Source: Bugula neritina
Lineage: Eukaryota > Bryozoa > Gymnolaemata > Cheilostomatida > Bugulidae
Reading direction: 5' to 3'
Length of the DNA stretch: 64,000 bases
Assembly (NCBI GenBank): GCA_964035545.1
Contig: OZ037769.1
Coordinates: 6,072,429-6,136,428, forward strand
The position numbers were made by a program, and so were the translations under genes. Below, piece after piece: positions 23,874 through 36,900 of this stretch; position 1 is the first letter of the stretch; every line of letters starts with the position of its first letter. The notes under the pieces are model-generated. The model was given only the letters and a program-made list of their open reading frames with translations. It did not search any database and had not been told where the DNA came from.

Positions 23874-26772
23874 TTTTTGTTCTACCTCTACGTACTCTAA
23901 GGCCAAAAATAAGCTCTCAACTTCGTTTTAGCCTGTATCTATAGACAGTCCGCGCTGCGGTACGAATTACTATTCTAGCGGTGTCTATAGTAACCAGGTT
24001 TTTAGGCTGGGTGCGACGTGCACGCGAGATTGTTTAAATATAGAGTTATTGTCCTAATATAAGCAATATGTACGATAACTCCAATTAACACGAAAAATTT
24101 TACTAAATCCTGAAGGTGTACCATTAGTTGCGCACGCGCCGTCAAATAATGGTATCTATCTTTAAGTTTAATTTATCATAATCATTAAAGTAATTGTTAT
24201 ACTTATAGTTATACTTATTGTATGCTTATGCTACCTTGATCTTATTTTTTCCCCTATAATCACAGCACTGCGAAGTGTGTTTCCATTGTGACTGTAAGTA
24301 TTTTTAATTGCTTTTTCAGCTACATAGTTTATTAATTATCATATTCAATTTCATATTGTAAACTAAAACTATAAGTACAAGTATAAGGCTAAGCAATTTA
24401 GCATTGAATTTCATTGACTGAATCAAATTCAAAATTCAATGCTTTTACTTTTAGTTTTAGTTTTGGCTTTGCAAAGTGATAGTCTGAAAGAGTCAAGACT
24501 GCAGAGCCTGAGTTAAACCTAAGCTAGAATTTAAATTTTACTTAAATTTTAGGTCCAGCTTTTCAAAAACACCAGCTAAAATTGAAAATAAAACCTAAAC
24601 TTGAAGCCTTTACTTTTAGTTTTAGGTCTAACATTAACACTAGCCACCACTGATCACTATGACTATAGCTATCAGCTGATAATTGACTAACTCTAACTCA
24701 TTAAAAATTTAACCATCTGCTTCTAGTAGTAGAAGTAGTAGTGGTTCTAACAGTAGTTCTAACAGTAGCAGTAGTTCTAACAGTAGCAGTAGTTCTGACA
24801 GCAGCAGTAGTTCTAACAGCAGCAGTAGTTCCAACAGCAGCAGTAGTTCTAGCAGTAGCAGTAGTTCTAGCAGTAGCAGTAGTTCTAACAGTAGCAGTAG
24901 TTCTAACAGTAGCAGTAGTTCTAACAGTAGCATTAGTTCTAACAGTAGCAGTAGTTCTAGCAGTAGCAGTAGTTCTAGCAGTAGCAGTAGTTCTAACAGT
25001 AACAGTAGTTCTAACAGTAACAGTAGTTTCAAGTTTAAGACAAAATAAAAATTAAAACGGAAGTCGTGTGAAGTCATAATCATAATGTTGAAACTGAATA
25101 CTACTGCTAAAAGTAGAATACTCATACTGAAAGTGAATACTAATAGCTATGTAAACCAGTTAAGCGTTAGCCTAAGGCTAATGGCTAATGATATATCATT
25201 TTTATTTTATACTTATGCTAGGTATTCTATTTATGCCTTGGGCATTTGCATTATTAGTATCACTTCAAGTCTATGATATTATTAGTATTATTAATATTAT
25301 TTATTATTATAATTGTGATACCCAGAGTCTATGGTACTCATACTGATACTGATACTCACTGTGACTGCATGATACTGATTAGTGATTATGTGTATGATAT
25401 CTTACTCACTACTGATAGTGGTAGTGAATTAATTGACTGGGACTGTTACTAATTATTATTATTAGAGTCTTTTTGGCTTTTCTAGAAATAATGCCAAAAT
25501 AATGATAATCATGATGATAATCACAATGATTATAATTATTTTGACTTTTTTAAATTAATAATCAATGGTAGTAACAACTGCAGTCAAATCTAATAATTAT
25601 TCACTATTAGTAGTGAGCATTATAATAGTAGCCAAACCATTATTACTATAATTTACAATATAAGTATATGTTTAATTTTCAATATCAGTACATTCAACCC
25701 ACACTCAAAATCAATCAAAACAAATAAGACATACCATATGGGTATATTTCATTAAAATAGCATAGCTGTGGTGATAATTGCACATGCTTCTACTGGTGTT
25801 TCCTAGATTTTGCATGCTGAGAGAGCAGAAGATGCATGCCTCATATAGTGCAGGGGCATGTATTTTTTCCGGCATAAGTTGGCCAAAACTTCAAGTTTCA
25901 TTAGCTGGTAGCTATGACCTGCCATTTGAAAGATGGTCTTAATTTCCCGATTTTCACATCCCAAAATAAAAAGCATGGAGTCTAATAATATAGGATATTT
26001 ATATATTGCTTGTTCTCTGTAACTTTGGTTCTCGGTGTCTTAGTTGTCCTCTAGTTTGTGTTTTAGTATTTGACCAGAATATTTGGTATTCCCATGGGTG
26101 TCTGATAAAAATGCACATTTTCAATATTAGGGTTTGGGGTGGGGGTTTGAGTTTGGGGTTTAAGGGTTGGGGATTTGGAAAAGTATAACACCAGTGTACC
26201 AAATTTACCTACTTTGCCACTTGTGCCATTATTACCTGTGCCATTTTACCTGTGCCATGTTTACCTAAAATCATTCACATGAGCTTGTCATAAGAAGTGC
26301 TATGAGTAAAGTAGAAGGTGCATATACAATGGCCTGAAATGTAAATCTTATGTAAGGAATTCACTCCTTAGTCTGGTTGATTTTGTAGCTTGTATAACAG
26401 ATGTAAAGTTGACCTGCAATTGTTCACCCTTGTAATGTTTTTTTTAAAATGTTATTTAAAAGTGCATTTTATTTGGTTTTTTATTTAGAATTATGATTTA
26501 CTATCTGAATTAAAAAAACCATAAATCATATAATTAGTTGAAAAATAATACAGGTAAATTGCTAGATATAAAATATCAACAAAAATTCTTTTATATGCAC
26601 AAATTACTTGTGTAAAAAGTCAGTTTCATATTGCTAAAAGCATACATATATATTGTGTAGTGCCATCGGGCTACTAATTGCTGACCTAAATCTTGGATAT
26701 TCAATTATTTGCAAGCTCTTGTTACTATTTTATGTACAAATCAAGTGTCAATAATTTTATTTTCAAGGAAAC
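23874..26772. other. Intergenic between divergent hnRNP M and PPP1R2
   Basis: Contains the hnRNP M promoter region (about 23874-24050, less AT-rich), short TTTTAGTTTTAG-type repeats, the 18-bp minisatellite at 24721-25031 and AT-rich trinucleotide-like sequence to about 25700. No coding exon seen; the long frames around 24.7-25.1 kb are repeat translations. Confidence 0.6.
24721..25031. repeat. 18-bp minisatellite
   Basis: About 17 copies of TTCTAACAGTAGCAGTAG with CTAACA/CTAGCA variants. Because 18 is divisible by three, it gives open frames on both strands (poly-Leu/Glu and poly-Val/Ala) that are not genes. Confidence 0.9.
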
Positions 26773-28935
26773 ATGGATGGTCCAAGTCATTCACCTCCAG
26801 ATATATCTAAAGCGGTGCCATCTAAGTCAATTTTGAAAAAAAGAGATAGTCAGGATCCTGATTCGCATCACACTGACTTGACGGTCATCACAGATGATGA
26901 AGCTACACAACGTCGAGCTCAATGGGATGAAATGAACATATTGGCAACTTACCATCCAGCTGATAAAGACTATGGTCACATGAAAATTGATGACCCACCT
27001 ACACCTTTTCATGAATATAGCCAAGAAATGGCAGCTGATGATGAAAAAATGGATGCTACAGATTCGGCTTCTGGCCAAAATTTAAGAGAACGAAAAGCCA
27101 GCTTCAGTGACACTACCACAATCCTAGATGCTGCAACTTTGGCAGAAAAGCTTAACCAATCAAGTGAGCCTAGAGCTTATCAACTAGAGTCTCTGGATTC
27201 GGATGAAGAGGATCATCTAACAGAAGAAGATAAAATGAAAAAAGAAGCATTTCAAGCAAAAAGGAAGCACCATTACAATGAGTTTCAGGTTTGAATGTAG
27301 CTTTTATCAGGTTTAAGGTGCAAACACACTAGGTTTAATCAAAAAGGATGTTTTTAGAAGTTGTGCCACCTTTATTTTGGCAAGCGAAAATCACTTCTGG
27401 TTTGCAACAAAAAGCCAGTAATAAATTGATTGAGATTTACTGCTATTTTTCTCCGCCACTCAATCAGGATATGGCGGAGAAAGGGGAGAAAAAAAATTTA
27501 CTGCTATTTGTTGAATGTAATGCATAATAGAAGCCTTTTAAAAAATGGAAAAATGTATAAATCTAAATGTAGTTTGTTGTAATATACAGAATGTATAATA
27601 TTGTGACGAAGGCTTGCAAGCAACTCACTTTTCAAGGCGGCATATTACCTCACATAGTGTTCTTCTAACTTTTAATGGATGAGGCAAGCAATGAAGATGA
27701 AGTAATTTTATGCATGGGATGATAATTGTCAGTTGTTAAATAGACCCTTTTCAGTAGTCCCCAATATCCCCCTTTACAATTAAGAATTGTGTCCTCCCAA
27801 AATGAAAATTGTTGAAGAAAATTAACTTAAACGCATTTTTGTAGTTTGGTTATTAGGCAATGCTGAAGTGCCACTTCGGCATTGCTCAGTAACCAAAATC
27901 ACAAAAAAGGCTTTCTAGTTTATTTTCTTCAAAATTTTTTATAGAAGAAATATTTTTAAAATTTCTTTTTAACTGCTAATATGTGCGCTTATACCAAAAT
28001 ATCTGTCTTCCAAAAGAACAATTAATTCTATAGCATAATTAGAAATTTAAGTAGCAGCCAAACTTTAAGTTTTTAATGAGTTTGCTCTTTATACAAAGGT
28101 TCAACCTATTCACTTTGAAAGGACACAACTCCTAATTGTAAAGGAGATATCCGGCCTCTGAAAAGGGTCTATTTATAGAAACTTTTAACTTTAAGTAGTG
28201 TTCTTCATGTGTAAATCTCACTGTTTTATAACAAAAATAGAATTTTAATTTTTGTTTCATAAAGTGAGATGCTCTATCAGATTGTTCTTGTAAAAGAACT
28301 TCTTTTCCTTGGTTTAATTGGAGCAAAAATTTGGAATAGACTTATAGTGTTTGGAATTTTAAATTGAATTATTTATTGGTTGATGCAAGCATAAAAAATA
28401 AGGAAAAATATGCGTTTAATGAATATGTTATTGTTGAAGTATATTGATCAAACAGAACCCACGTTTCATTTCTAGTAGACACTTTTGGCAGCTTCCAATA
28501 CTCTGATAATAATTGTCATTATAATTTTAGGTTAGTATTGCTAATGACTAAAACTAATAAATTATGACTTACTATTTTACTTTTCCATATATTTAAAATA
28601 TATTATAAGGTTAAGCTATTGATCTTTTCATGTTACAAAACTGAATAAAAGCTAGGTTATGTAATTTTACAACACTATTGAGATTTAGAAGTTACATAAA
28701 GCGTGTTGGACATGCTCTAAGACTACAGCTGAAAAAATTGAAGCGTTTTTAGGAGTTTCCCAAAAAGCCACTTGTTTTAGAAATGCTTCTGAAGCCCCAA
28801 ACAGTAAAACATAATATTATTTACAAGTTTCGTGTCATGTAAGGTATTGAACTACATCTAGTGTATTATATTATTTTGTAGGCTGTTAAACTTGCTCGGC
28901 AACTTTTAGAGGAAGAAGACGATGAGGAACAGTAA
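26773..28935 (+). CDS. PPP1R2: Protein phosphatase 1 inhibitor-2
   Basis: Two coding exons, 26773-27288 and 28882-28935, joined in phase 0; 189 residues against 205 in human. Visible signatures of inhibitor-2: SKSILKK near residue 18 (the KGILK-type PP1 site), WDEMNILATYHPADKDYG, MKIDDPPTPF with the Thr that GSK3 phosphorylates in the family, and KRKHHYNE leading across the junction into VKLARQLLEEEDDEEQ, the helix that covers the PP1 active site. The acidic C-terminus is shorter than in vertebrates. Inhibitor-2 is an intrinsically disordered regulator that forms an inactive complex with PP1 until phosphorylated. An acceptor-like TTTTCAAG just before the start suggests a 5' UTR intron. A polyadenylation signal AATAAA lies near 29166. 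Confidence 0.93.
27743..28169. mobile_element. Foldback element in the PPP1R2 intron
   Basis: The outer ends are inverted repeats of about 65 bp with matching TA flanks: GACCCTTTTCAG plus TTTACAATTAAGAATTGTG on the left and the reverse complement near 28100-28169. Inside, 27815-27877 and 27878-27940 form a second, almost gapless hairpin of about 60 bp (GGCAATGCTGAAGTG / CACTTCGGCATTGC). No coding sequence. Confidence 0.65.
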
Positions 28936-30970
28936 TATTTTGACAATCTGCTTTAGCTACCAAATGAAATAATATGATATTTGAATCTCAGATTAAGTTA
29001 TATATCTAGTAATTATTGTATAATTAACATCCAAGCTATAGTTGCTATAGTTTCTAAGTCATTCTTCTACAATATTATCCAGTTTTGTGCCTTTCATTAT
29101 TGTTATTCAGTTTAAGAATGTCGAAAATATTGTTATTTTAATAATTTTCAAGTGCAATATTAAGAAAATAAATCAATTTATTATTATAATATAAAGAATT
29201 TATGGTAATTGAATTTGTTAGTAGCTTCATCATTAGTATTTCGAATCAGTGTTAATTAAAAAATACAACATTAGAATTTAGAACTACTCATCTAAGACAT
29301 CTTAATTATTATTCAATAAATTACATCAGGGCATATTACTGAAATAGCTTCAACAGTTTGAAGACCCTTGTAGCAATTTATCTATGGCACTATCTTAAAA
29401 GAGGTGCTGTAGATGGAGAAAGATTTAAATTAGATGCACATGAAAAGCTATAATTAAAGGAGCAATTTACAACGCTACTACAGTCTGGATATCTACTTAC
29501 TCAGTAGCATTAATAGACAAAAAATTTGTAGCAAATACGAAAGTAAAAATATGACTAAATTTGTAAAAAATGTGAGTTAAATTATGGTAATGAAGGTTTT
29601 GCTATTTATAACACGGCTAGAAGTTGGTATAGGAGTTGTTGGCTCCCAAAAGATACTGCGAGGAATGTAATTTTCTGATCTTGCATTTTGGAGTCGGGGA
29701 ATTTTTGTCTACTCATTAATAAACTATAGTTGTCTAGCTTGTGTTCTACAACAGAACAAAATACATGCACTTGAATCTTGTGTTTTAAAACAGTGAATGG
29801 TCATTAGCCTTCTAAGACTTCAAGCTTTTGTTGGCTACGCAACAACGAAGACTATCAAATGAATACATGCACTTACAAGTTACACCTTACAGAATGAATA
29901 CATTTTGATTTTTTAACTTTTTTGAGTGTTTTATCTCGTTGCAGTGATCACTTTCACTACCCTCTTTCCATATTTAAACTTATAGTCATAGCTATTGCCC
30001 TCAGGCTTACTCTTACTCTTAGTCTTGCTCTAAAAGTCTAAATCTAAGTCAAAGTGATAAGATTAAGATTAACTCTAACTCTTAGTCTTACTCTTAGTCT
30101 TAGTATTGTCTTAGTCATACTCTTACTAGTTACCATTACTATTACTGTTAGTAATAGTATTACTTATACTTATAGTTATAGTGAGTAGTTATAGTTTTTC
30201 TCTTACAGTTAATGTTATTAATATTAGTATTACTATTATTATTAATTAGTCTTATTAGTTATTACTATTAGTATTAGTATTACTATTAATATTAGTATTA
30301 GTATTACTATTACTCTATTAGTATTACTATTACTATTACTATTAGCATTATTAATACTAATACTTATAGTAATAGTAATTATACTGATACGACTAATTAA
30401 ATTTAATTACTATTAGTATTAGTGATAACATCAACTGTAACAGTCTAACTCTAAATATAACATTAACTACTCATTATAAATATAAGTTAATGTTATACTT
30501 ATAGTTATAGTATAAGACATAAGTATAAATGTTTAAACATAAATGTAATAACTAATAACAAAGTCTAATTATTAATACTAATGGCTTAATAAATAAGTAA
30601 AAGTAAAGTTATAACTCTAAACAGTGAGTATTATAAATAAAATAGTTATAGTATTATTTAATTTTATATTTATATTACCATTTAGCAATGAAATTAAATT
30701 GATACTATAAATATTAAATATAAAATTAACATTTATTATTTATTTACTTTTAGTATTTGATTAAATCACTAGTAATGTTTGTATTATAAAAAATTTAATA
30801 ATAAATATTATAATTATAATAAGAATTATTAATGAAATTGGTAATTTAAATAAATTTTCAAGCATTTGAATTGCTAGCTTGGAGTAATCAGTCAATTTTG
30901 TTTTAGTAGAACTTTCATCAACTCCTTCTTTCTCTATCAGCTTCGGATTACCTTACAGGCTGTTATTCTC
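28936..30970. other. Intergenic between PPP1R2 and GBA2
   Basis: Begins with the PPP1R2 3' UTR. From about 30000 to 30700 it is low-complexity sequence of CTTAGT, TTACTATTAGTA and related units. Just before GBA2, CTTACAG at about 30953-30959 could be a 5' UTR acceptor. No gene seen. Confidence 0.6.
30000..30620. repeat. Degenerate TTACTATTAGT / CTTAGT simple repeats
   Basis: Alternating runs of ACTCTTAGTCTT and TATTACTATTAG-type units with many variants; low complexity on both strands. Confidence 0.75.
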
Positions 30971-33900
30971 ATGGCTGGTTCCAACACTCCTGCTGATGCC
31001 GACTCTGAAGATAAGGACACTCAGCTTGAACATTTAGCCGAGTTAGTTAATGGAAGAGTCGAACTAGAGAATGTTCCTCATCATGGATTCAGAGTCGCCC
31101 TAAATCACATATTCTCTAAAAAAGGAAAACCATTCACTACTCCGAGACTTCACCAGTTACCTTCATTCATTGGACTATCCTTGAGGTTGGTTAGTTGTTC
31201 TACAATCATGGGAAATAATTATGACTTAGCAGTCAAAGCTGTTAGGAAGTTAGGTCTTTTTTTTCGCTGCATCTTTCTAAATGCCATGTAGGAAAATATA
31301 TCCTAGCTTGCATATCTAAATATGCAACTATTTCAGTTTATGATCCTGATGCTTCTTGTGTTTAGGTATATACGGAAATGGAACAAGATAAGAAAGCAAG
31401 GGAAGAAAATGTTCATTGATATTCGAGATGCAGTTCCCCTACAGCAAATATATGGTGAGTGTACTAATGTAGTTCGGCTGCTTTAATGTGAAGTTTTATT
31501 ATTTCTTTCGTCTACCCACTATCATGGCGTTGTATTTTAGTCTGTTTGTGAGATGTTTTGTCTTCTTTAGGTGTTCCTATTGGTGGCATCGGTTGTGGCT
31601 CAATAGGGCGTGGCTTCAGGGGGGAATTTGGTAGGTTCCAAATGATACCCGGCATGTACAAGTGGAAGACGATTCCCGCTGATCAGGTATGTACATGCCT
31701 ACTGAAAGGGCATGTTTTAATTAGTAGCAATGATAGTTTATTTACCCTTTATTATAGTCAGTTTGGTGTTTGGGTTAGTAGACTTTACTTGGTTATCAGT
31801 TTGCTAAATGCTAGGTTTAAAACTGTAGCTTATAGCATAAAACATGATTGAGTGGTTTATTTTACCACCTTTACCATAATACAACTTCTATTATTAATTC
31901 TTTAACATTTAGATGGATCACTTAATTAGCTTATAATTAGTTTTAGTTGTAAGCCGTAATAAATTTTAACTGTAAGCTTTTGACTGCTTTATCTAGAGGT
32001 ATAGTTGAAAAATAGGAATTACAGTGCTCCCTCTGATCTCTCTAAGCTGAGGATCCCAAAACATCAATTCATGACATACATAGAAGAAAACCGGATTTTA
32101 ACACTGATTCGTCAAATTCAGCTCATGGAAATTCATGAGGAATGGAGCCGTGAGATATGGAGGGAGCACTGTATTATCAATAGTCTTACATCATATGCTT
32201 ATAGAAAGTTACTAGAGTTTGCTCAAGTGAGTTTCAACAATTTGTTTTTATAAGAAATCACTGAAGCACTATATTTACAACATTGCTTGTACTGGGCATA
32301 ATATTTGTATTCTATTATATGATATATAATTATATTAGCCACTTCAATGCTCACTGTTAACACACTAAAACTGTTGCGTCACCCCTGTGTACTACTTTTA
32401 TAATATGCCAAAAAGTTTACTAAAATCTGTAGTTAACTAATCAATAGTTTTAGTAGGAATATTCCATCAAAAAGAATTGAATGAGTGCGATTTAAAATTT
32501 GAGAAAGCAATGTATCACAAATCTTGTGTAGTTTGCAGTACTTTTACCCAGAAACACTCTTTACCGAGGGTCAATAACCTTTAATAACTTAGCATTTAAT
32601 GATTGCGAAATAGCTGTGTTTCCATATCATGATGATACCATCTCAATAGGTTAACATTTATTACCAGCTGATGCAAGCCATTGCTCTATTCAGCTTCCTG
32701 TTTGACTTCAGTAGAAGTACATAGTTTTATTTCTGTTACTTGATTTTCTAATTAAAATTGCAAATATGTGTTTGCGGTGTTGTTTGATGTTTTTATCATT
32801 GAATCATATTTATTATAATGTGGACAGGCAGACAGTCAATTTCTTTTTTCCTAAATACCTCAAACACACTCGACACATGACAGTAGAACAATCGCAATCA
32901 GTTGAAGTTACCACACTGTTGAATCTAGCATACCGATATATATGAACATAGTTCTCAAATGTGTTGTATTTTGTGTATGAAAAAAAGTTTATATGCCCAT
33001 GTCATAGTTTCCATATTCTAACTCCCCCTATTTCAAGGTGACCTGATCCTTAAAGTTGTGAAATATTTTTTAAACTTTTGTTTTTACATTCCAAAATAGT
33101 TCATAGTCTGCATCCGTAAGAACGGAGAGACTGTGTACCAGAATGTCCTCTCTTCACTCAAAGCGCCCAAAAACCAATTAAAAGCGTGGAAGTGGCAGTT
33201 TAATGGAACCAACGCCACATATCACGGCTTGTATCCTAGATCTTGGACAACTTATGAAATTCCGGAGTTTAAGGTCAAGCTGACCTGTAAACAGATCTCG
33301 CCTATTATTCCTCATGAGTACAAGGTATAAATAGCAAGAAAGTTGTTATGTTCTATATTTTTGTAGGACACTCTGTCCATCTCCTGCTGAAAAAAAAACT
33401 AATATTTTAAGTGAACATTATTTTCTATCCCACAAATGCCATTATGTTGTTATAGTGCAGGGGTGTCTAACCTTTTCAGACCGAGGGCCACTGAAAGGGA
33501 ATATTCAGGTGGTGCCCCCCCCCCCCCGCATTGTAAACTTTGGTTTGAGCTGAGGGGCCACAACATTAGTAATTTTCAAATTACCTTATTCCAAATTCTT
33601 ATTAATTATTACACAATAGAGTCCCAATGATTACTGCAGGCTACATGTTTGGTAGCATGTGTATAAATAAGACATTTAAAAGGTGGTTTTTCACTCTAAT
33701 TCATGTATACTGTAAAAAATAATTTTATTTGTCATGCGTTTGAGGGCCAGATAAATGTAGGCTGGGGGCCACATCTGGACAGTGCTGTAATATAGAGACA
33801 GTAAATACAGAAAAATAATAATACATGTAATCATGTAGTGAAGCAGCCTGCTTGTTGCTATGGTTACATGTATATATTGCTAATACATATGCATGGTAAA

Positions 33901-36900
33901 GTGTAATGTATAGTGATATTATGCATGTATGTCTTTAGGATTCATCTCTACCTGTTGGGGTATTCACTTGGACTGTGGCCAATTTATCCCAAGATGATCT
34001 CGATATCAGTATAGTCCTTGCATTTCAAAATGGCATAGGCCGAAGGAAAGTTGATAAAGCAGGAGGTATGGTTGCATAATATTTCTATATTTTATTTTAT
34101 ATATGATTTGTAGCATGCTTCTTATACAGGTGACTAATCATTGGAGTGTAATCGAAGTGATTATCAGAATGACCAAGAAAACACTCATGTTTAAGTTAAT
34201 AAAAGTTTGTCATTGTGTTGGCAACACAATTATAACTTATTTTTAGTAATTTGATGATTAGGCTTTGGAAAAAAGTTTACAAGTTATAAATGTTTTACCA
34301 ATAAGTAGTTTCTGTAATTTTCAGCTAGTAATAATTGAATTTATTATAAAATGTGAGACCACTTTTCTATTCACACCTCCCCTCTTTTATGACTGCGCCA
34401 TCTCTATTATTATTTTTATGTTATTGACTTGTGTTCTTTCATATGATCACACTTGAATAGTTTGTGTATTGTTCACTTCCCTTGGTGATACTCTTGCTAT
34501 TGTCTATAAACCTGTAGCAATACAGTCTGCATAATGCAGGCTGCTCCAGGGATGAAGTTCATATCCAGTTTATATTCTATAAATCTCAGTGCAACACAAC
34601 CACCTGGGGCCGTGTGTCTTGTATCACCCAGGATACGCAAAGTCTTGACGTCTATTCCTCTCACTCAATTATATTATGATAAAACACAATGAGGTCTAGT
34701 GTATTAGAACTAGTATCGGATTATTTTATCTTGTTGCTCAAACAGCATATCCACCCTGCTGACTCAAAATAGTATGCCGGCCTCAGCGGCAGCAGAAGGG
34801 TAGTAGTTGTAGGTATGAGTCACATTGCTAACTGTGTCAGCACAGTCTGTAGACAAGGGGGGTGATGAATGTGCTTATTGAGCTGCGGGCATAAAACTGA
34901 AAAGTGCTGCTGCTGTTGCTGCTGACAATTTTATGCCCTGCAGCCCACTAATTGAATTCATCACAACACCCCTTGTCTACAGACTGCTAACACAGTTAGC
35001 AATGTGACCTCTTACCACTTCTCTTCCCCTTCTTGGTAATCAATGCTGCATAACTAGTGGACTGACTGTGCATTCCTGCTGCTGCTGCAAGACCATGAAC
35101 TGTGACCTCTTAAATCATGTCTGTCTCTGTCAACTTCAACCCCCCCCCCCCCACTACAAGCTGAATGTTCCTTCCTAATGCAGTTTGTATTTTGATGAAG
35201 TTTTGTAGTCTGACTTTATTTCCTCTTCTAGGAGTCTGGAACGAGACGTTCTCATATAACCATAGTGCAGGTGATAGAGTCCCAGTTAGCGGAGTGGGTA
35301 TTCACCAGAAGCTGAATAACATGGACTGTACCTACTTTCTGGCAGCTAAGTCTACAGTAAGTTATGCTTTCCTGGCTACAGCTACACATGTGTGCTACAG
35401 TATACATGTGTTACAGTATACTTGTGTTACAGTGTACACGTGTTACAGTGTACATGTGTTACAGTAAATCACACTTCCTACTATACCAGGTAGTATTAGA
35501 CTGCTTTGCTAACATATTATTTTACAAGACAAGTAGATTCACTTATCAAGCATATTATACTATTTATAAGCCACTTGTTTCCTATCCTTCAACTCTAAAT
35601 ACTCCTGTTTCATGATGGGAGCAGCTCATCTGTTTCTCCTATTTCGTGTCCTCTCTAGCCCCTAATACTTAGCCTCTACTCCTACACAAAGATGAATTAG
35701 TGCTATCACTTGTTGAAGGTGTAATGGTAGTCTGTTTCAACTATCAGTATATCTAGGTTTGTGTTAATTTAATCCTGAAACCTATCCCCTTTATTATAAC
35801 TTTGGAGATGTAATACACAGATGTAAGCAAATAGGTATACAACACATTTATTAAATTTATCATATTGTATCATTATACCTCTTGATTTCCCAAAAGTGTT
35901 GAATTGGCTGTGAAATCAATGGATCCATCATTGGTAACTGGTTGATAGATGTTTATAAAACTCATTAATGCTGCAACCCTGTTACTAGATGTTTTTGGAC
36001 CATGTTGATGGATTATGTCCCCCTACACCTACCTGCTATTTACTAGAATTTTATACTTATCCATACTACCAGGCTTGCAATATTGTAAAATTTAAATTGA
36101 TGGTTTTTAAAAGTTGGATTGGGATTTCCATTCTTATTCTAATACCTTGCTGACGAAAGCAGGGGAGGATAATTACTATTATACTTGTGATACGAGTGTG
36201 GTGCTTGTCAGCTATTGTGGTAGTGGCTATTCCACCAGCTAGCTGCTAGACTGCATGTATACAGACAGTCTATTGTATGTTCAACAGTTTCTTTGATTCT
36301 TGACTTACTAACAGTTTTCTAAGTAATTTTTTTTTATTTGAAATAATCGTTTAATATTTCTTAGAAAGCTGTTTACTGTAGGCTACTTCCAAATGGTTTT
36401 CCCTCAATCAAATAAGCAGGCTGAGCTACCAGTTCATAGACTGCAGTAAACTCCACACACACATTCACAATCCGCGGCGCATCCAATCACTGCACTCAGT
36501 GACCCCAAACTTCGTGCTGCATAAAGCGCTTTCTTGATGGTTCAGTTAGCCTTAATTACTGAACTGAAACTATAATAGGGGGTTATAGTTCAATGGCCTT
36601 AACCAAGTTAACCTGAACTAATTCAGTGTCTCTGCCACCTACGCTAGGGTAAGATAACTCTGAGCTACGGTGAAGAAGTATCTATTATTGTATGTTGCTG
36701 TTGTGTTATACAGGAAACGGCTACTGTCACCAGTCATGTCTATTTTGATCCACACAGTGATGGAGCTGGCTTGTGGAATGAGCTGCAGGAAACCGGCCAC
36801 TTCAGTTGTGAGCCAGGTGAGTCATCTAGACCGTAGATGTAGGTAATATTTGCTACTCTGTTAACTTGTACCCTTACAATATACACAAGTATTGAGTCAA

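Noticed and set aside
24709-25125. Leu-rich and Val/Ala-rich ORFs on both strands
   Set aside because: Products of the 18-bp minisatellite, whose length is divisible by three; no splice or start context.
32005-32253. 82-codon plus-strand ORF in GBA2 intron 3
   Set aside because: Spans a 150-bp MITE and has no family similarity; GBA2 exons 3 and 4 join directly in phase.
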